Positions 1-12,200 of a stretch of DNA of 64,000 nt are shown in pieces. Under the pieces are notes generated by a model. The model was not told where the DNA came from. It saw nothing but the letters and a program-made list of their open reading frames with translations, and ran no database searches. Made by a program: the position numbers and the translations under genes. The DNA is from Eriocheir sinensis (lineage: Eukaryota; Arthropoda; Malacostraca; Decapoda; Varunidae): the NCBI RefSeq assembly GCF_024679095.1, contig NC_066509.1, positions 14,070,366 to 14,134,365 on the forward strand, in the 5' to 3' direction. Numbering within the stretch: the stretch's first letter is position 1; each line of letters opens with the position of its first letter.

Positions 1-266
1 ACATGACACCATTTAGGGCACAAACAGCATCCAATCCATTTCTCGCCTGTGAAATCCTTGCTGCACGCTCTGTGCCAGGCCGAGGGGCCACACACTGCAT
101 CACTATGTCATGGAATGCCCTCTCATTGCTAAGTTTAAGCCACGGGACTGCCTTGACCTGCCCCAGACAATTTGTTGGCTCCTGAACCATGATGTCCTCC
201 CTGCTATCCTCAAAGAACACCCTCAGTTTGCACCAAGGTGGTGATGCCGTGTGTGGCAGCCTGAAC
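1..266 (-). other. Open reading frame running off the left edge, unrecognised
   Basis: One minus-strand frame is open for about 88 codons from a TAG at 267-269 to base 1. It includes the stretch REDIMVQEPTNCLGQVKAVP and later QCVAPRPGTERAARISQARN. I do not recognise the family. The even amino-acid composition is more like real or once-real coding sequence than chance, but no splice acceptor or start was identified, and it may be part of a mobile element. The strand and frame are seen; function is unknown. Confidence 0.25.
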
Positions 267-299
267 TACTGCCGTGTTATACAAGGCTGTGATCTCTGC

Positions 300-597
300 A
301 GTATTTTACTTTAAGGACTAGTATTTACTCTATCTCTGTATTCATTCCCATCTAGTGCTTGGGCAATGTTCTCCGTCCCCACATTTTATTGTCTTATTGT
401 CCAGGGGGAGGTACCGCCCCCTCCCTTGTGCTTTCCTTCCTACCATTGTATCTTTTTTAGTTTCATGGTGCTACCTACACATGTACTAATAGTTGTATAA
501 TCACACTCTGTCCTGCCTGGGGATTGGGATGGCATGTTCCTCCCTTCTCCCTTGTTGTTTACCTGCAACAATAAACTATCAATCAATCAATCTTATT
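300..597 (+). mobile_element. Probable non-LTR retrotransposon 3' tail
   Basis: This non-coding stretch ends in an AATAAA-like motif followed by (AATC)n, reading AATAAACTATCAATCAATCA near 570-590. Short tandem 3' tails of this form are typical of jockey/L2-like LINE 3' ends. No protein-coding homology was seen, so the call rests on the tail alone. From 598 to 950 I see nothing recognisable. Confidence 0.35.
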
Positions 598-950
598 CAA
601 ACGTAACACAAATCCAACGGAGCCTTGGCTTTGCCAGCCATGTAGACACAGCACTTTCCACACGGAGCAATAAGACGCGACACATCCGATCACGGCCACG
701 ACCATATACTCTCTCTTTTTAGAAACTGCCACATTTATTAGTTATTACGTGCGGTAGTTTATCGCCATGCTTACACTGGCAGAAGTGTTTCTGTGTCTGT
801 ATCATGTGTTGGAACTGAAAATGACCCAATAAACAGTATAGTAACATGTAGTGGACCATGTTTACAAACTGGGTACCGAAGGTAAACGAGGATCAAGCCT
901 CTACCAGTAATCCCTGAAACTACACCTCATCCATCGTGATGATCGAGTAG

Positions 951-968
951 CAGGGTTGGATCAAATAC
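951..968 (+). repeat. Left terminal inverted repeat of the hAT-like element
   Basis: The sequence begins CAGGG, as many hAT termini do, and matches the inverted copy at 8470-8487 with a single difference. Confidence 0.65.
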
Positions 969-984
969 TGATTTTTTATAAGTC

Positions 985-1165
985 AAATACAAATACAAAT
1001 ACTTGTATTTGGGATTCCAAAAATACAAATACAAATACAAATACTTTTATTCCTGAATCTAAAAATACAAATACAAATACAAATACTTATATTCCTGAAT
1101 CTAAAAATACAAATACAAATACAAATACTCCTATTCCAGATTTCAAAGATACAAATAAAAATACT
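985..1165 (+). repeat. AAATAC hexamer-rich subterminal minisatellite
   Basis: Runs of (CAAATA)n alternate with short spacers such as TTCCTGAATCT, giving about four units of roughly 50 bp. The same hexamer texture lies at the opposite end of the hAT-like element (8258-8470). Subterminal repeats in hAT elements can bind transposase. The open frames rich in Asn-Thr here are by-products of the repeat. Confidence 0.7.
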
Positions 1166-1344
1166 CCTGAAATTATACAAAAAATATAAAGATACTTTTT
1201 TCACAAGTTTACACTTCACATCATAATTGCATTTTGTCATCATTAATGCCCGCTTAGGAGTGTAAAAATTGCCGGCCTTACTAAACACCCTCTCAGATGG
1301 TGCCGGTAACTAACAGGTTCTTGCCTGCCACAAGCCACACACAG

Positions 1345-1467
1345 CTATTTTTTTTACACCAAAGGAGACAGCACAAGGGCACACAAAAAGGAAACAACAA
1401 TAAAAAAAAAGCCCGCTACTCGCTTCTCCTGTAAAGAGTCCGAAGAGGTGGCCGAAAGAGCAGTCAA
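1345..1467 (+). repeat. Dispersed repeat, copy 1
   Basis: This stretch shares GAGGTGGCCGAAAGAG, an upstream A-run and GGGCACA with the segment at 36895-37010 in the same orientation. The two copies are diverged but colinear over about 110 bp. The element class is unknown. Confidence 0.5.
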
Positions 1468-1582
1468 CTACGTGAGAAGATAGGCATTAGATAGCGTAAG
1501 AAGAATAGGGTATGCACCCGCCTTTAACTTTACCTTCAGTTTTCTTCCTTTGGTGTCATGGCTAAGTGCAATGGTTAACACA

Positions 1583-3457
<1,875 letters not shown>

Positions 3458-4659
3458 ACGTAACAATAGAGAGCGGAGAATGAGTTTTAAACGCTCGACC
3501 AAGTTTAAGAAATGTGCCGTAAGGTTGTGACGGAAACTGAAGTGCTAAAAGGTGCCGCCACGCTAGCTACTGCGTACTACTTGCTGCTATACTGTTATCA
3601 TCATTATTGAGCACCGTGAATGGGGTATACCCGGAAGAGTACAAATATCAGTAGTTATACAAAGTCTCTTACTCTGCCACATTCAAGACAGTGAAGACAC
3701 AGATAATCAAAAGGATAAAGATTGGGGAGCAGCGACGTAGCGATCTTTTTTTTTTTCTGTATCCTCTTATTTTGGCCCTTGAGCTTTCTGTCTTCTGTGT
3801 TGAAAAAAAAAAAAAAAAAAACTGCCAAGTCTTTACCTCATCGATTTCCATTTTTTTTTAGCAAACTCTTTATCATTGTTAGCTACCATTTATTATTATT
3901 TTTTTACTTGACGCTTTTCTTCGTTTTATTTTTTGGCTGCAGAGGGGGAGGGGGGGAACCATTATAATCCAAATTCTTCCTATTACTCTGTCCTACCTCC
4001 CCCCTCCCTCCCTCCCTCTTCTTGCCTCCCTGCCCCCGTCCTTCCCTTCCAGCTCAAGGTCGGACCGGAACTAAGGATTACACAATGAAAAAAAAATTGT
4101 GGCAGGAAAACGTGTAGGTAGAACTGACCATGACTGATGACGGACTAGATAAGTAAACAAATAAATAAGATGAACAAATAAAATAAACAAATAAACAAAT
4201 AAAAGATATAGAGATAGAACTTATTTTTATTTATGCGGATTTTTTTATTTATTTATCTACTTTTGCCCCTGAGCTGCTTCCTTAACTGCAAAAAGAAAAA
4301 AAAGATGGATAGATAAACATAATGATAGATAGCCATGCAGATAAATAGATAAAGAGTCAGACAAATACATGTTCGATCGTTAGATGATTTGATAGTTAGT
4401 TAATAGGAAGTCCAATAGTAGTTAGATAGGTAGTTAGATAGATAGTTTAATAGTTAGACAGTTTGAATTAGTTAGTTAGTTCGTTAATTTTACCGTATTC
4501 TGTATTTTTTTATTTTTTTATTTATTTGGATTATTTTTTTGTTTTTGTTTTATTTTATTTTGGTGTTTTTCTTTTTCTTTTTGTTTCTTTTCCCTTTTCT
4601 TTTCTTTATCTTTTTCTTTGTTTTCTTGCTGTTGTTTTTCTTTTTTGATGTTCTTTTTT
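3458..4659. other. Low-complexity intervening DNA
   Basis: This stretch contains T-runs, A-runs and diverged GATA/AAAT simple repeats (for example 4140-4450). No gene or recognisable element was seen. It lies inside the inferred hAT-like element. Confidence 0.6.
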
Positions 4660-5420
4660 GCATGTCATCCTCTTGTTGATGTTCACTGGTCTGGGTGAGC
4701 CGCTTTCCTCCCAGAAGAGACCCACCCATAATTTTGACGTTAGTTAGGGGCCGAAAGGTGGATGATGTTTCTTATGTTTTTCTTCTCTTGATGTGTTTTC
4801 TTCTTGTTTTTCTTTTCCGATGTTTTTTTGTTCTTTTTCTTCTTATTTCTTTTCTTCGTGTTTTTTAATGTTCTTTTATTTCATATCATCCTCTTGTTGA
4901 TGTTCTTCGTTGGTCTGGGTGAGCCGTTTTCCTCCCAGAAGAGACCCACCCATAATTTTGGTGGTTAGTTTGGGGCCGAATGGTGGATGATGTTTCTTTG
5001 TATGTTACTTTTCTTGATGTTGTTGTTATTGCTGTTACTTTTCTTTTGCGATGTTTTTTTGCTCTTTTTTCCCCTATTTTTTGGTGTTCTTTTCTATATC
5101 ATCCCTCTTTGATGTTCTTTGGTCTGGATGAGCCTCTTTCTCCCCAGAAAAGACCCATCCATAATTTTGGTGATGTCATAGTTTGGGGCCGAATGGTGGA
5201 TGATGTTTCTTTGTATGTTACTTTTCTTGGCGTTGTTCTGTTATTGTTGTTACTTTTCTTTTGCGATGTTTTTTTTCTCTTTTTCCCATTTTTTGGTGTT
5301 CCTTTCTATATCATCCCTTTTTTATGTTCTTTGGTCTGGATGAGCCTCTTTCTCCCCAGAAAAGACTCACCCGTAATTTTGGAGATGTACGTTAGGGCCT
5401 GAAGGTGGATGATCTGTGTT
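4660..5420 (+). repeat. Tandem array of about 205-230 bp units
   Basis: The phrase GGTCTGG(G/A)TGAGCC, then CCCAGAA(A/G)AGAC and CATAATTTTG recurs near 4690, 4913, 5131 and 5336. Each is followed by GGTGGATGATGTTTCT and a T-rich spacer. Four imperfect units are visible. The 140-codon frame here is only a translation of the repeat. Confidence 0.85.
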
Positions 5421-5539
5421 TTTTATTTTATTTTATTGATGTTTTGTTACTATATTTTCATTTTTCTGGTGTTCCTTTTTATTTTCCTTTTCTTTGGTGT
5501 TCCCATCACGTGGATTGTCTACGACATCTAACGAGCACC

Positions 5540-6600
5540 ACAAGCCCCGGTTTATTGTTCGGAGTTTGCTCTCCTAGGCAGACTGCCTACCACGGCTGAC
5601 GAGCTCCACCTGCCCGGGTTTATTGTTCGGAGTTTGCTCTCCTAGGCAGACTGCCTACCACGGCTGACGAGCTCCACCTGCCCGGGTTTATTGTTCGGAG
5701 TTTGCTCTCCTAGGCAGACTGCCTACCACGGCTGACGAGCTCCACCTGCCCGGGTTTATTGTTCGGAGTTTGCTCTCCTAGGTGAATTGCCTACCACGGC
5801 TAACGAACCTCACCTGCCCGGGTTTGTAATCGGAGTTTGCTCTCCTAGGTGAACTGCTCACGCTAACGACCTCCACCTGCCCGGTTTTGTAATCGGAGTT
5901 TGCTCTCCTAGGTGAACTGCTCACGCTAACGACCTCCACCTGGCCGGGTTTGTAATCGGAGTTTGCTCTCCTAGGTGAACTGCTCACGCTAACGACCTCC
6001 ACCTGCCCGGTTTTGTAATCGGAGTTTGCTCTCCTAGATGAACTGCTTTCGCTAACGACCTCCACCTGCCCGGTTTTGTAATCGGAGTTTGCTCTCCTAG
6101 ATGAACTGCTTTCGCTAACGACCTCCACCTGCCCGGTTTTGTAATCGGAGTTTGCTCTCCTAGGTGAACTGCTCACGCTAACGACCTCCACCTGCCCGGT
6201 TTTGTAATCGGAGTTTGCTCTCCTAGATGAACTGCTTTCGCTAACGACCTCCACCTGCCCGGGTTTATTGTTCGGAGTTTGCTCTCCTAGGTGAATTGCC
6301 TACCACGGCTAACGAACCTCACCTGCCCTGGTTTGTTGTTCGGAGTTTGCTCTCCTAGGTGAACTGCCTACCACGGCTAACGAGCCTCACCTGCCCTGGT
6401 TTGTTGTTCGGAGTTTGCTCTCCTAGGTGAATTGCCTACCACGGCTAACGAACCTCACCTGCCCTGGTTTGTTGTTCGGAGTTTGCTCTCCTAGGTGAAT
6501 TGCCTACCACGGCTAACGAACCTCACCTGCCCTGGTTTGTTGTTCGGAGTTTGCTCTCCTAGGTGAACTGCCCACCACGGCTAACGAGCCCCACCTGCCC
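5540..6600 (+). repeat. Minisatellite array with interleaved 68-bp and 63-bp units
   Basis: About 16 copies of GGAGTTTGCTCTCCTAG occur at regular spacing. Units at both ends are about 68 bp and contain TACCACGGCT; those in the middle (about 5835-6250) are 63 bp and lack it. Because 63 is a multiple of three, the central units translate on the minus strand into a 21-residue repeat, which is probably incidental. The monomer boundary appears conserved while the middle block has been homogenised separately. Confidence 0.9.
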
Positions 6601-7301
6601 GGCGTTGTAGCCGAAAGATCTCCGGCACCTCCGTCGGGATCCCGATGGACGCCGAGGCGCCCTGCCGGGAGCCCTCCAGTCCTGCCATGCTCGCCTGGGA
6701 GACCTTGGGCTCGCTGGCGCTCCACCGCCCCGCCGATTCGAAGAGGGCGGATGCAAGAACTCGCTTCTTAAAACTACCAGACTGGATTATAAAATTAATC
6801 ATAAATGCCGCGAAGGCGCCGGTCACCGCGTTTATCGGTTCTTGGATGAAGAACCGATGGGCCTCGGGGACGCGCACAAGCATCATAAGGAATCCTCGCC
6901 GCGGCTTCCGGCGCAGCATCCTTTTCCCTTTTCTTTCTTACTTCCAATTTTTCATTTTAATTATATTTTCTTTCTCTGATTGACTGATTGATTGATTTTA
7001 CATAGTAAGAATTGGTTCACCAATTAACGTCTTTCAGGTAGCTACATTGCATTCACACACCTGCTGAGGGAGAACACCAGTGAGCGTGTTGACTCACGAG
7101 GACGGCCCACTAAAGTTTCCTAAAATTTGTATTGGGCTGCCACTTCTCTTTAGTCGTCTGTTCCTCTATTTTTCTCTTCTTTATTTAATTCTATTTCTCC
7201 CTTTCTTTCATCCTTGCTCTCTATACATATATTTCCTTCAAACTTCTTCATCAGCCCCTTTCCTTTCCATTCTCCCTCCCCTTCATCTCCCTCCATCCCT
7301 T

Positions 7302-7985
7302 TCATCCCCCTCGCCTCCCGCCCTTTGCTCTTTTTCTGTCATCATCACGACAGCTGTTTAATTTCTCAGCGGGGACTTTTTTTTTATGTTCGTGGATGTG
7401 ACATGCTTCCCGGGGGGTCCATGTTGTTGCACAGCACCCTAGAATATTCTTGGCAAAGTGCTTCAAATTTTTGAAGCTTTTTGCATCACGCCAGTACCTC
7501 AGTGAATTGACATCAAAAGGCAAAACACCTTCTTCTAGGTACGTTTCAAGTTCTGCCTTCACCACTGCAGTGTCATTTGTTGATGCACTTGCCATCATTT
7601 GCCCAGCTGGAGGCATGTATAGGCAAAAAGACGAGGTCGTGTTGCACTCATGCTCACTCTCTTGAAATGTTTTCTTCTTCAAGGTCGACTGAGTTGACTC
7701 GGAAATAATTAGGTCCACAATCTTGGAAACCTTTTCCTTTTGCATTTTCTTACATTGCATCCATGCCAGCTTAAACCTGGGGCTCATGTCAGATGCGGCA
7801 ATGACATCAGTCCTCTCAAGAAATGGATGCAACCTCTTGTTGATAGGTGACTGTAGTGCATTTTCCAAGTTAAAGCAGTAGATCGGTTTACTGTCTCTCT
7901 CGTCGTCTCTCGTCATCTCGTCCCCTATGCCTCCCATCTCCGTGACGTCACACATTTTTGCAGTCGGATCCTTCTCCCGAGCCAC
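7302..7985 (-). pseudogene. hAT transposase C-terminal remnant
   Basis: The 227-residue frame contains LDPRF-like and dimerisation-domain features of hAT transposases. SPRFKLAW appears near residue 69 and the C-terminal dimerisation region appears as ELETYLEEG, then a W preceding DAKSFKNLKHFAKNILG. The usual serine-rich end with ER(x)FS is altered. The first Met at 7985 is probably not the native start, because the RNase H-like catalytic domain and BED zinc finger that should precede it are absent. It lies inside the pair of terminal repeats at 951 and 8487, consistent with a dead autonomous hAT element. From 6601 to 7301 there is no other convincing feature. Confidence 0.75.
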
Positions 7986-8257
7986 CCATCCCTCAGTTAC
8001 TCCTTAAGGGCCGTACTTTACTCTCCTACTCCTCCTCCATGTGACCTGAGGTTAATTTCCTCCTTACTCCCCACCCTTATTTTTTTTCCTCAATGTTCTC
8101 CTTACTCCGCTTTCCCCGTGATCTGACGTTAATCCTTTCCTCCTTCGCCTTCAAACTTAATTGTTTCCTCCTCCGCCTTAATTAATTAACGCGGCTTATC
8201 ATTACTTCTTTTTCTATTTCCTTAACAGTATTTATCCTCCTCAAATGGTTTTGACTC

Positions 8258-8470
8258 GAAATATAAATACAAATACAAAATCCTTTTTTTCTGGGTGCCA
8301 AAATACAAAATCCTTTTTTTCTGGGTGCCAAAATACAAAATCCTTTTTTTCTGGGTGCCAAAATACAAATACAAATACAAAATACTTTTTTCTCTGGATG
8401 TCAAAATACAAATACAGATACAAATACATTAAAATTGTATTTGAATACAATTCAAATACAAATACAATTG
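8258..8470 (+). repeat. Right subterminal repeat of the hAT-like element
   Basis: Three exact tandem copies of about 30 bp, each containing TTTTTTTCTGGGTGCCAAAA, occupy about 8278-8360. AAATAC hexamers flank them out to the terminal inverted repeat at 8487. Confidence 0.8.
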
Positions 8471-8487
8471 TATTTGATCCACCCCTG
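8470..8487 (-). repeat. Right terminal inverted repeat of the hAT-like element
   Basis: On the minus strand it reads CAGGGGTGGATCAAATAC, the inverted partner of 951-968. Confidence 0.65.
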
Positions 8488-8507
8488 GTGAGTATAGTGG
8501 GAGGGGC

Positions 8508-8580
8508 TGCCCTGTGTAGGCCACCGGGCCGGCCTCTTGCATGCAGTTTCCTATATGTGTTCTTATATGTTCTTCCTGCG
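8508..8580 (+). mobile_element. CR1-like 3' end remnant
   Basis: GGCCGGCCTCTTGCATGCAG followed by TTCTTATATGTTCTT resembles the 3' terminus seen at 9395-9465 and, in reverse, the (TTCTTATG)n end of the CR1-like element at 42080. It is only a short tail copy. Confidence 0.45.
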
Positions 8581-9169
8581 GGACGAATCGGGACGGGGAA
8601 AATTTGGGCACAACCTTGGAGGAATAAATTATTCTTCCTTCAAGGGCACAGCAGCGTTTCGGCTGCACTTTTTTTCCCCCTCTATCTGCCAGTGTTTTTT
8701 TTTCATTTTTTTTTTTCATTTCTTATGGTTAATAACGCTGTCTCTCTCATGGATGTCATACAGCCACCTCGACGATTAATTGTAAAATAGCGAGCAACAC
8801 TCCTGCCATAATATGAGTAAGAAATTATACAAGTTTAATAAGTTCAAATGCTCGATCATTGACCAAGGAGTAATAAGATTGCAGATATAAGATGCTTTGT
8901 TACAACACCGTATGTCGAAGCCCTCTCCCACTCCAGCACCTAAAATAAATAAAAGAAAATACTGGCCTATAACCAGCAGAAGAGCAGCAAAGAGGATAAT
9001 GTGCATCGGTTACAAGCCCTTTTCGTCATTACCTGAATTGTATGGGTATCTCATAGCCTCCTTTTTCATCATTACAAGACCTACAATAAAAGATTAAGAA
9101 CAAAGAGCCATAAAAAGACTAATTAAGGTACAGGTAAGGTACAGCAGTTCCCCTCGCAGGTCCCACGGA

Positions 9170-9288
9170 GATGAAGCGAGCCACACACGGCGGGCCACCA
9201 GCTGACAGGCCTGGCCACGCCTCCCCGCTCCGCCGCCGCCCGCCCAGCCGTGTTGAAGGCGTGTCTGCTGTGTTCCGCGTTGGTCATC
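9170..9288 (+). promoter_or_regulatory. GC-rich promoter/5' UTR of VPS26C
   Basis: A CpG-rich block including CGCTCCGCCGCCGCCCGCCC lies immediately upstream of the VPS26C start codon at 9289. It stands out from AT-rich surroundings, as housekeeping promoters do. No TATA box was identified and the transcription start is not known. Confidence 0.5.
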
Positions 9289-12200
9289 ATGTCCATCACA
9301 GTTGACATTCAAGTGAAGAGGTCCAGCAAAATATACCACCCCGGGGTGAGCCACTGTGTCATGCACCTATACAGGTGTCCTGCGCATTATTTATCTAGGT
9401 ATGGGAGCTGCCTCGTACAGGCCTACCGGCCTCTTGCAGACTCCTGCATTCTTATGTTCTTATTTAAACCACCCCTAACTTAAAAACTTTGTCATTGCGA
9501 CGCATTTTGTGTTTCCCACCGAAAACCCCGCATTCCCACAGGTCCCTCAGCCTGGTTTGGGTGAGAGGGGGAAGTTTGGGCAAACACTATACCGGATATA
9601 TTGATGGATTAATTTTTGTTTATCGCATTTTAGCAGCAGAGCTCAAATCAGGTATGGCTATGTTAGGGCTAATATGCAGTGGTGGGCACGGTTCCGCTAA
9701 TCCGCTAATTAGCGAAGCTAACTTTTCTGTTAGCTGATTTGTGTTTTCGTTAACTTTGGAAACAGTTAGTGGACCTATTAGCTTTCGCTAAATGTAGTTC
9801 CTCCTCCGCTAACTTAAAGTCCACTGAAAAATTCATACAGGTTTGTTCTTGTCCATTGTGGGCAGACACAGCACCAGTTGAGCCACATGGGGCAATAATT
9901 CCAAGGCTTCTGCTTTTGGGTAAATTACGCCTTAAAGTAGGGTAATTGTACAATTATTAAGGAAACTATGTCTAAGCTACAACATATTAAAATTTCAGGT
10001 TACTAGGTCTGTTTGTAAGGGTTTTAGAGTCAAAACACTAAACCGAAGCTAAATCCATATATAAAAAGTTAACGGTTAGTGTTAGCTTCTACTAATTTAT
10101 TTAATCTTTATCAGTTTAGCGTAAGCGAAGTTAACTTTTTAGTTAGTGGATCACCAGTTAGCAAAGCTAACTTTTTGGTTAGCGGTGCCCACCACTGCTA
10201 ATATGGAGATAATGATAGCCATCTCTCATGAGATTAATACTGACATTTTGTATTTATTTTATTTCTCTGAGTTTGGGTTCCTCAGTTGTATTACAAGTTG
10301 AATCCGATCGTTTTTGGGTTCCTACAGGGTTTGTTTTAGGGAGTACAGATCCGGTTTCGAATGTCAGCATTACAAGTCACTCATATCAGGGGCCAGCGGC
10401 TGGGGGACTTACAGGATATCAACCGATGTGATAAACAGGTGAATAAGATTATCAAAATCATCAAAATGCATTTTTTTCAGAGCCACTCAGGCCAATGGCT
10501 ACCCTATATTTAAGTTTTTGAATGATTTTAAAGCATACAGTGCCTAATGAAATTGTTATTATTTTATTGAAAAGAATTATGACATAAGGCATACATCATA
10601 CAAATGCTCAGGTAAGGATAGAATGTAACAATACTCATAATGTGTGTTTAGCCAAGTCCTCCCCATTTACATTTTCTCAAGCAGTTCAAATGGGGCTCCA
10701 TTCTCTGTAATATTTTAAAAGGCCCTCTGCACTCCTGTGTTTGATTGGTCTATTGAAACCTTGACTAACAATCCCATGACACACCATCTTAAAATGGCAG
10801 CAGCTTTGAAAGCGTCGTGAACACTCCTAATTCCATACACAGCAGTCATGCACAAATCTGCTGCTGTGTGTTGTCACATGATTGCCTCATACTCACGAGG
10901 GAACCATTCAGTGTTTACCGTAGCTTCTCTTTGATCCTGTAAATTTATAATGGGCTTTCTTACCTGGATGACCTTTCCCTATGAACCATGCTTGAGTAAA
11001 CCGTCAGGCAAAGAACCGAAAGGTCTCACCAACCAATGTGCCAGCCTATCCAAGCTCATCAAACAACAGAACATAATCCAATAAGACATAGGCTGGAAAG
11101 TGCATTGGGAATTCATTTCATATGGTCAGGGATAATAGTCGTAAAGCTTGTGGCCAAGAAAATCTTTTAGAGCAGCTTTGAAAGCACCAAGGTCTCTCAG
11201 CTCAACAACTGCAGAGGGAAGAGTATTCCAAGAGCCAACAACACGAACTGGGAAGAAACGACGACGACACTCAAGGGAACAACAAATATGAGCAAGTTTG
11301 AAGACATGACCTCTTGTACCCACAACTGGAGCAAGCTGGAATAGTCTAGTCGAGTCAAAGGGGGAAACACCATGCATGATCTTCCAACACTCAATCAAAT
11401 CAGCTCTCAATAACCTCCCGTGAACAGAAAAAAGATCAAGAGCAGAAAGCCTGTCTGCATAGGACAAGTTCTCTAGGCCATCTATGTTTTTGGTCCACCT
11501 TTGCTGGACTGACTCTAGTAGCTTAATGTCACCAATATAGCCAGTGTTCCACACAACTGAGCTGAATTCAAGTAGAGGATGAACATGAGTAGTGTACAGT
11601 GCCATCATAAAATCATGAGAACAGCATAATGTTAATTTCAGTAAATTGGAAGCCACACCACCCACTTTGGAAGCCACAGAACGAATATGGTCATGAAATT
11701 TCAGTTTAGTATCAATCATTACCCCTAAATCTCTGCTCAGAGTGGTGAATGGGATAGGAATATCACTAATGAAGCACTGGTCGTAAAGGCCAGCAGGAGG
11801 GATATCTCTGCCAAATCTTAGACCCACACATTTGTCTGGATGAAGGTTAAGACCCCATGATTTTGCCATTCCATTCAGTACATCAATATCTTGCTGAAAA
11901 GTAGCTATACAGTTGATTGTAGAGGAAATATTATTACTCTGAACCTTCATATAAATTTTTAAGTCATCAGCAAAGATCTTATATTGGCTAAGTGATGAGG
12001 CCAGATGGTTAATGTAAATAAGAAAAAGAACGGGACCCAGGACTGAACGTTGCGGAACACCACTCATCACACTTTTGCAGGCACTAGAATAACCGTCAAC
12101 AACAGCTGACATTTTCCTCTCGGTAAGAAAGTTGTGGATCCAAGACAATATGTTACTAGAAATACCCAAATGATGTAACTTAGTGATAAAAATGGAATGG

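Noticed and set aside
5778..6254. 158-codon minus frame with a 21-residue repeat
   Set aside because: The periodicity comes from the 63-bp minisatellite unit. Flanking 68-bp units break the frame, and no start context or splice signals fit.
5540..6600. CRISPR-like regular repeats
   Set aside because: Units are contiguous tandem copies without unique spacers, and this is an animal genome.
6581..6919. 112-codon minus frame starting MLRRKPRRGFLMMLV
   Set aside because: No recognised domain. It runs into the minisatellite and overlaps an equal-length frame on the other strand, so it is weak evidence of a gene.
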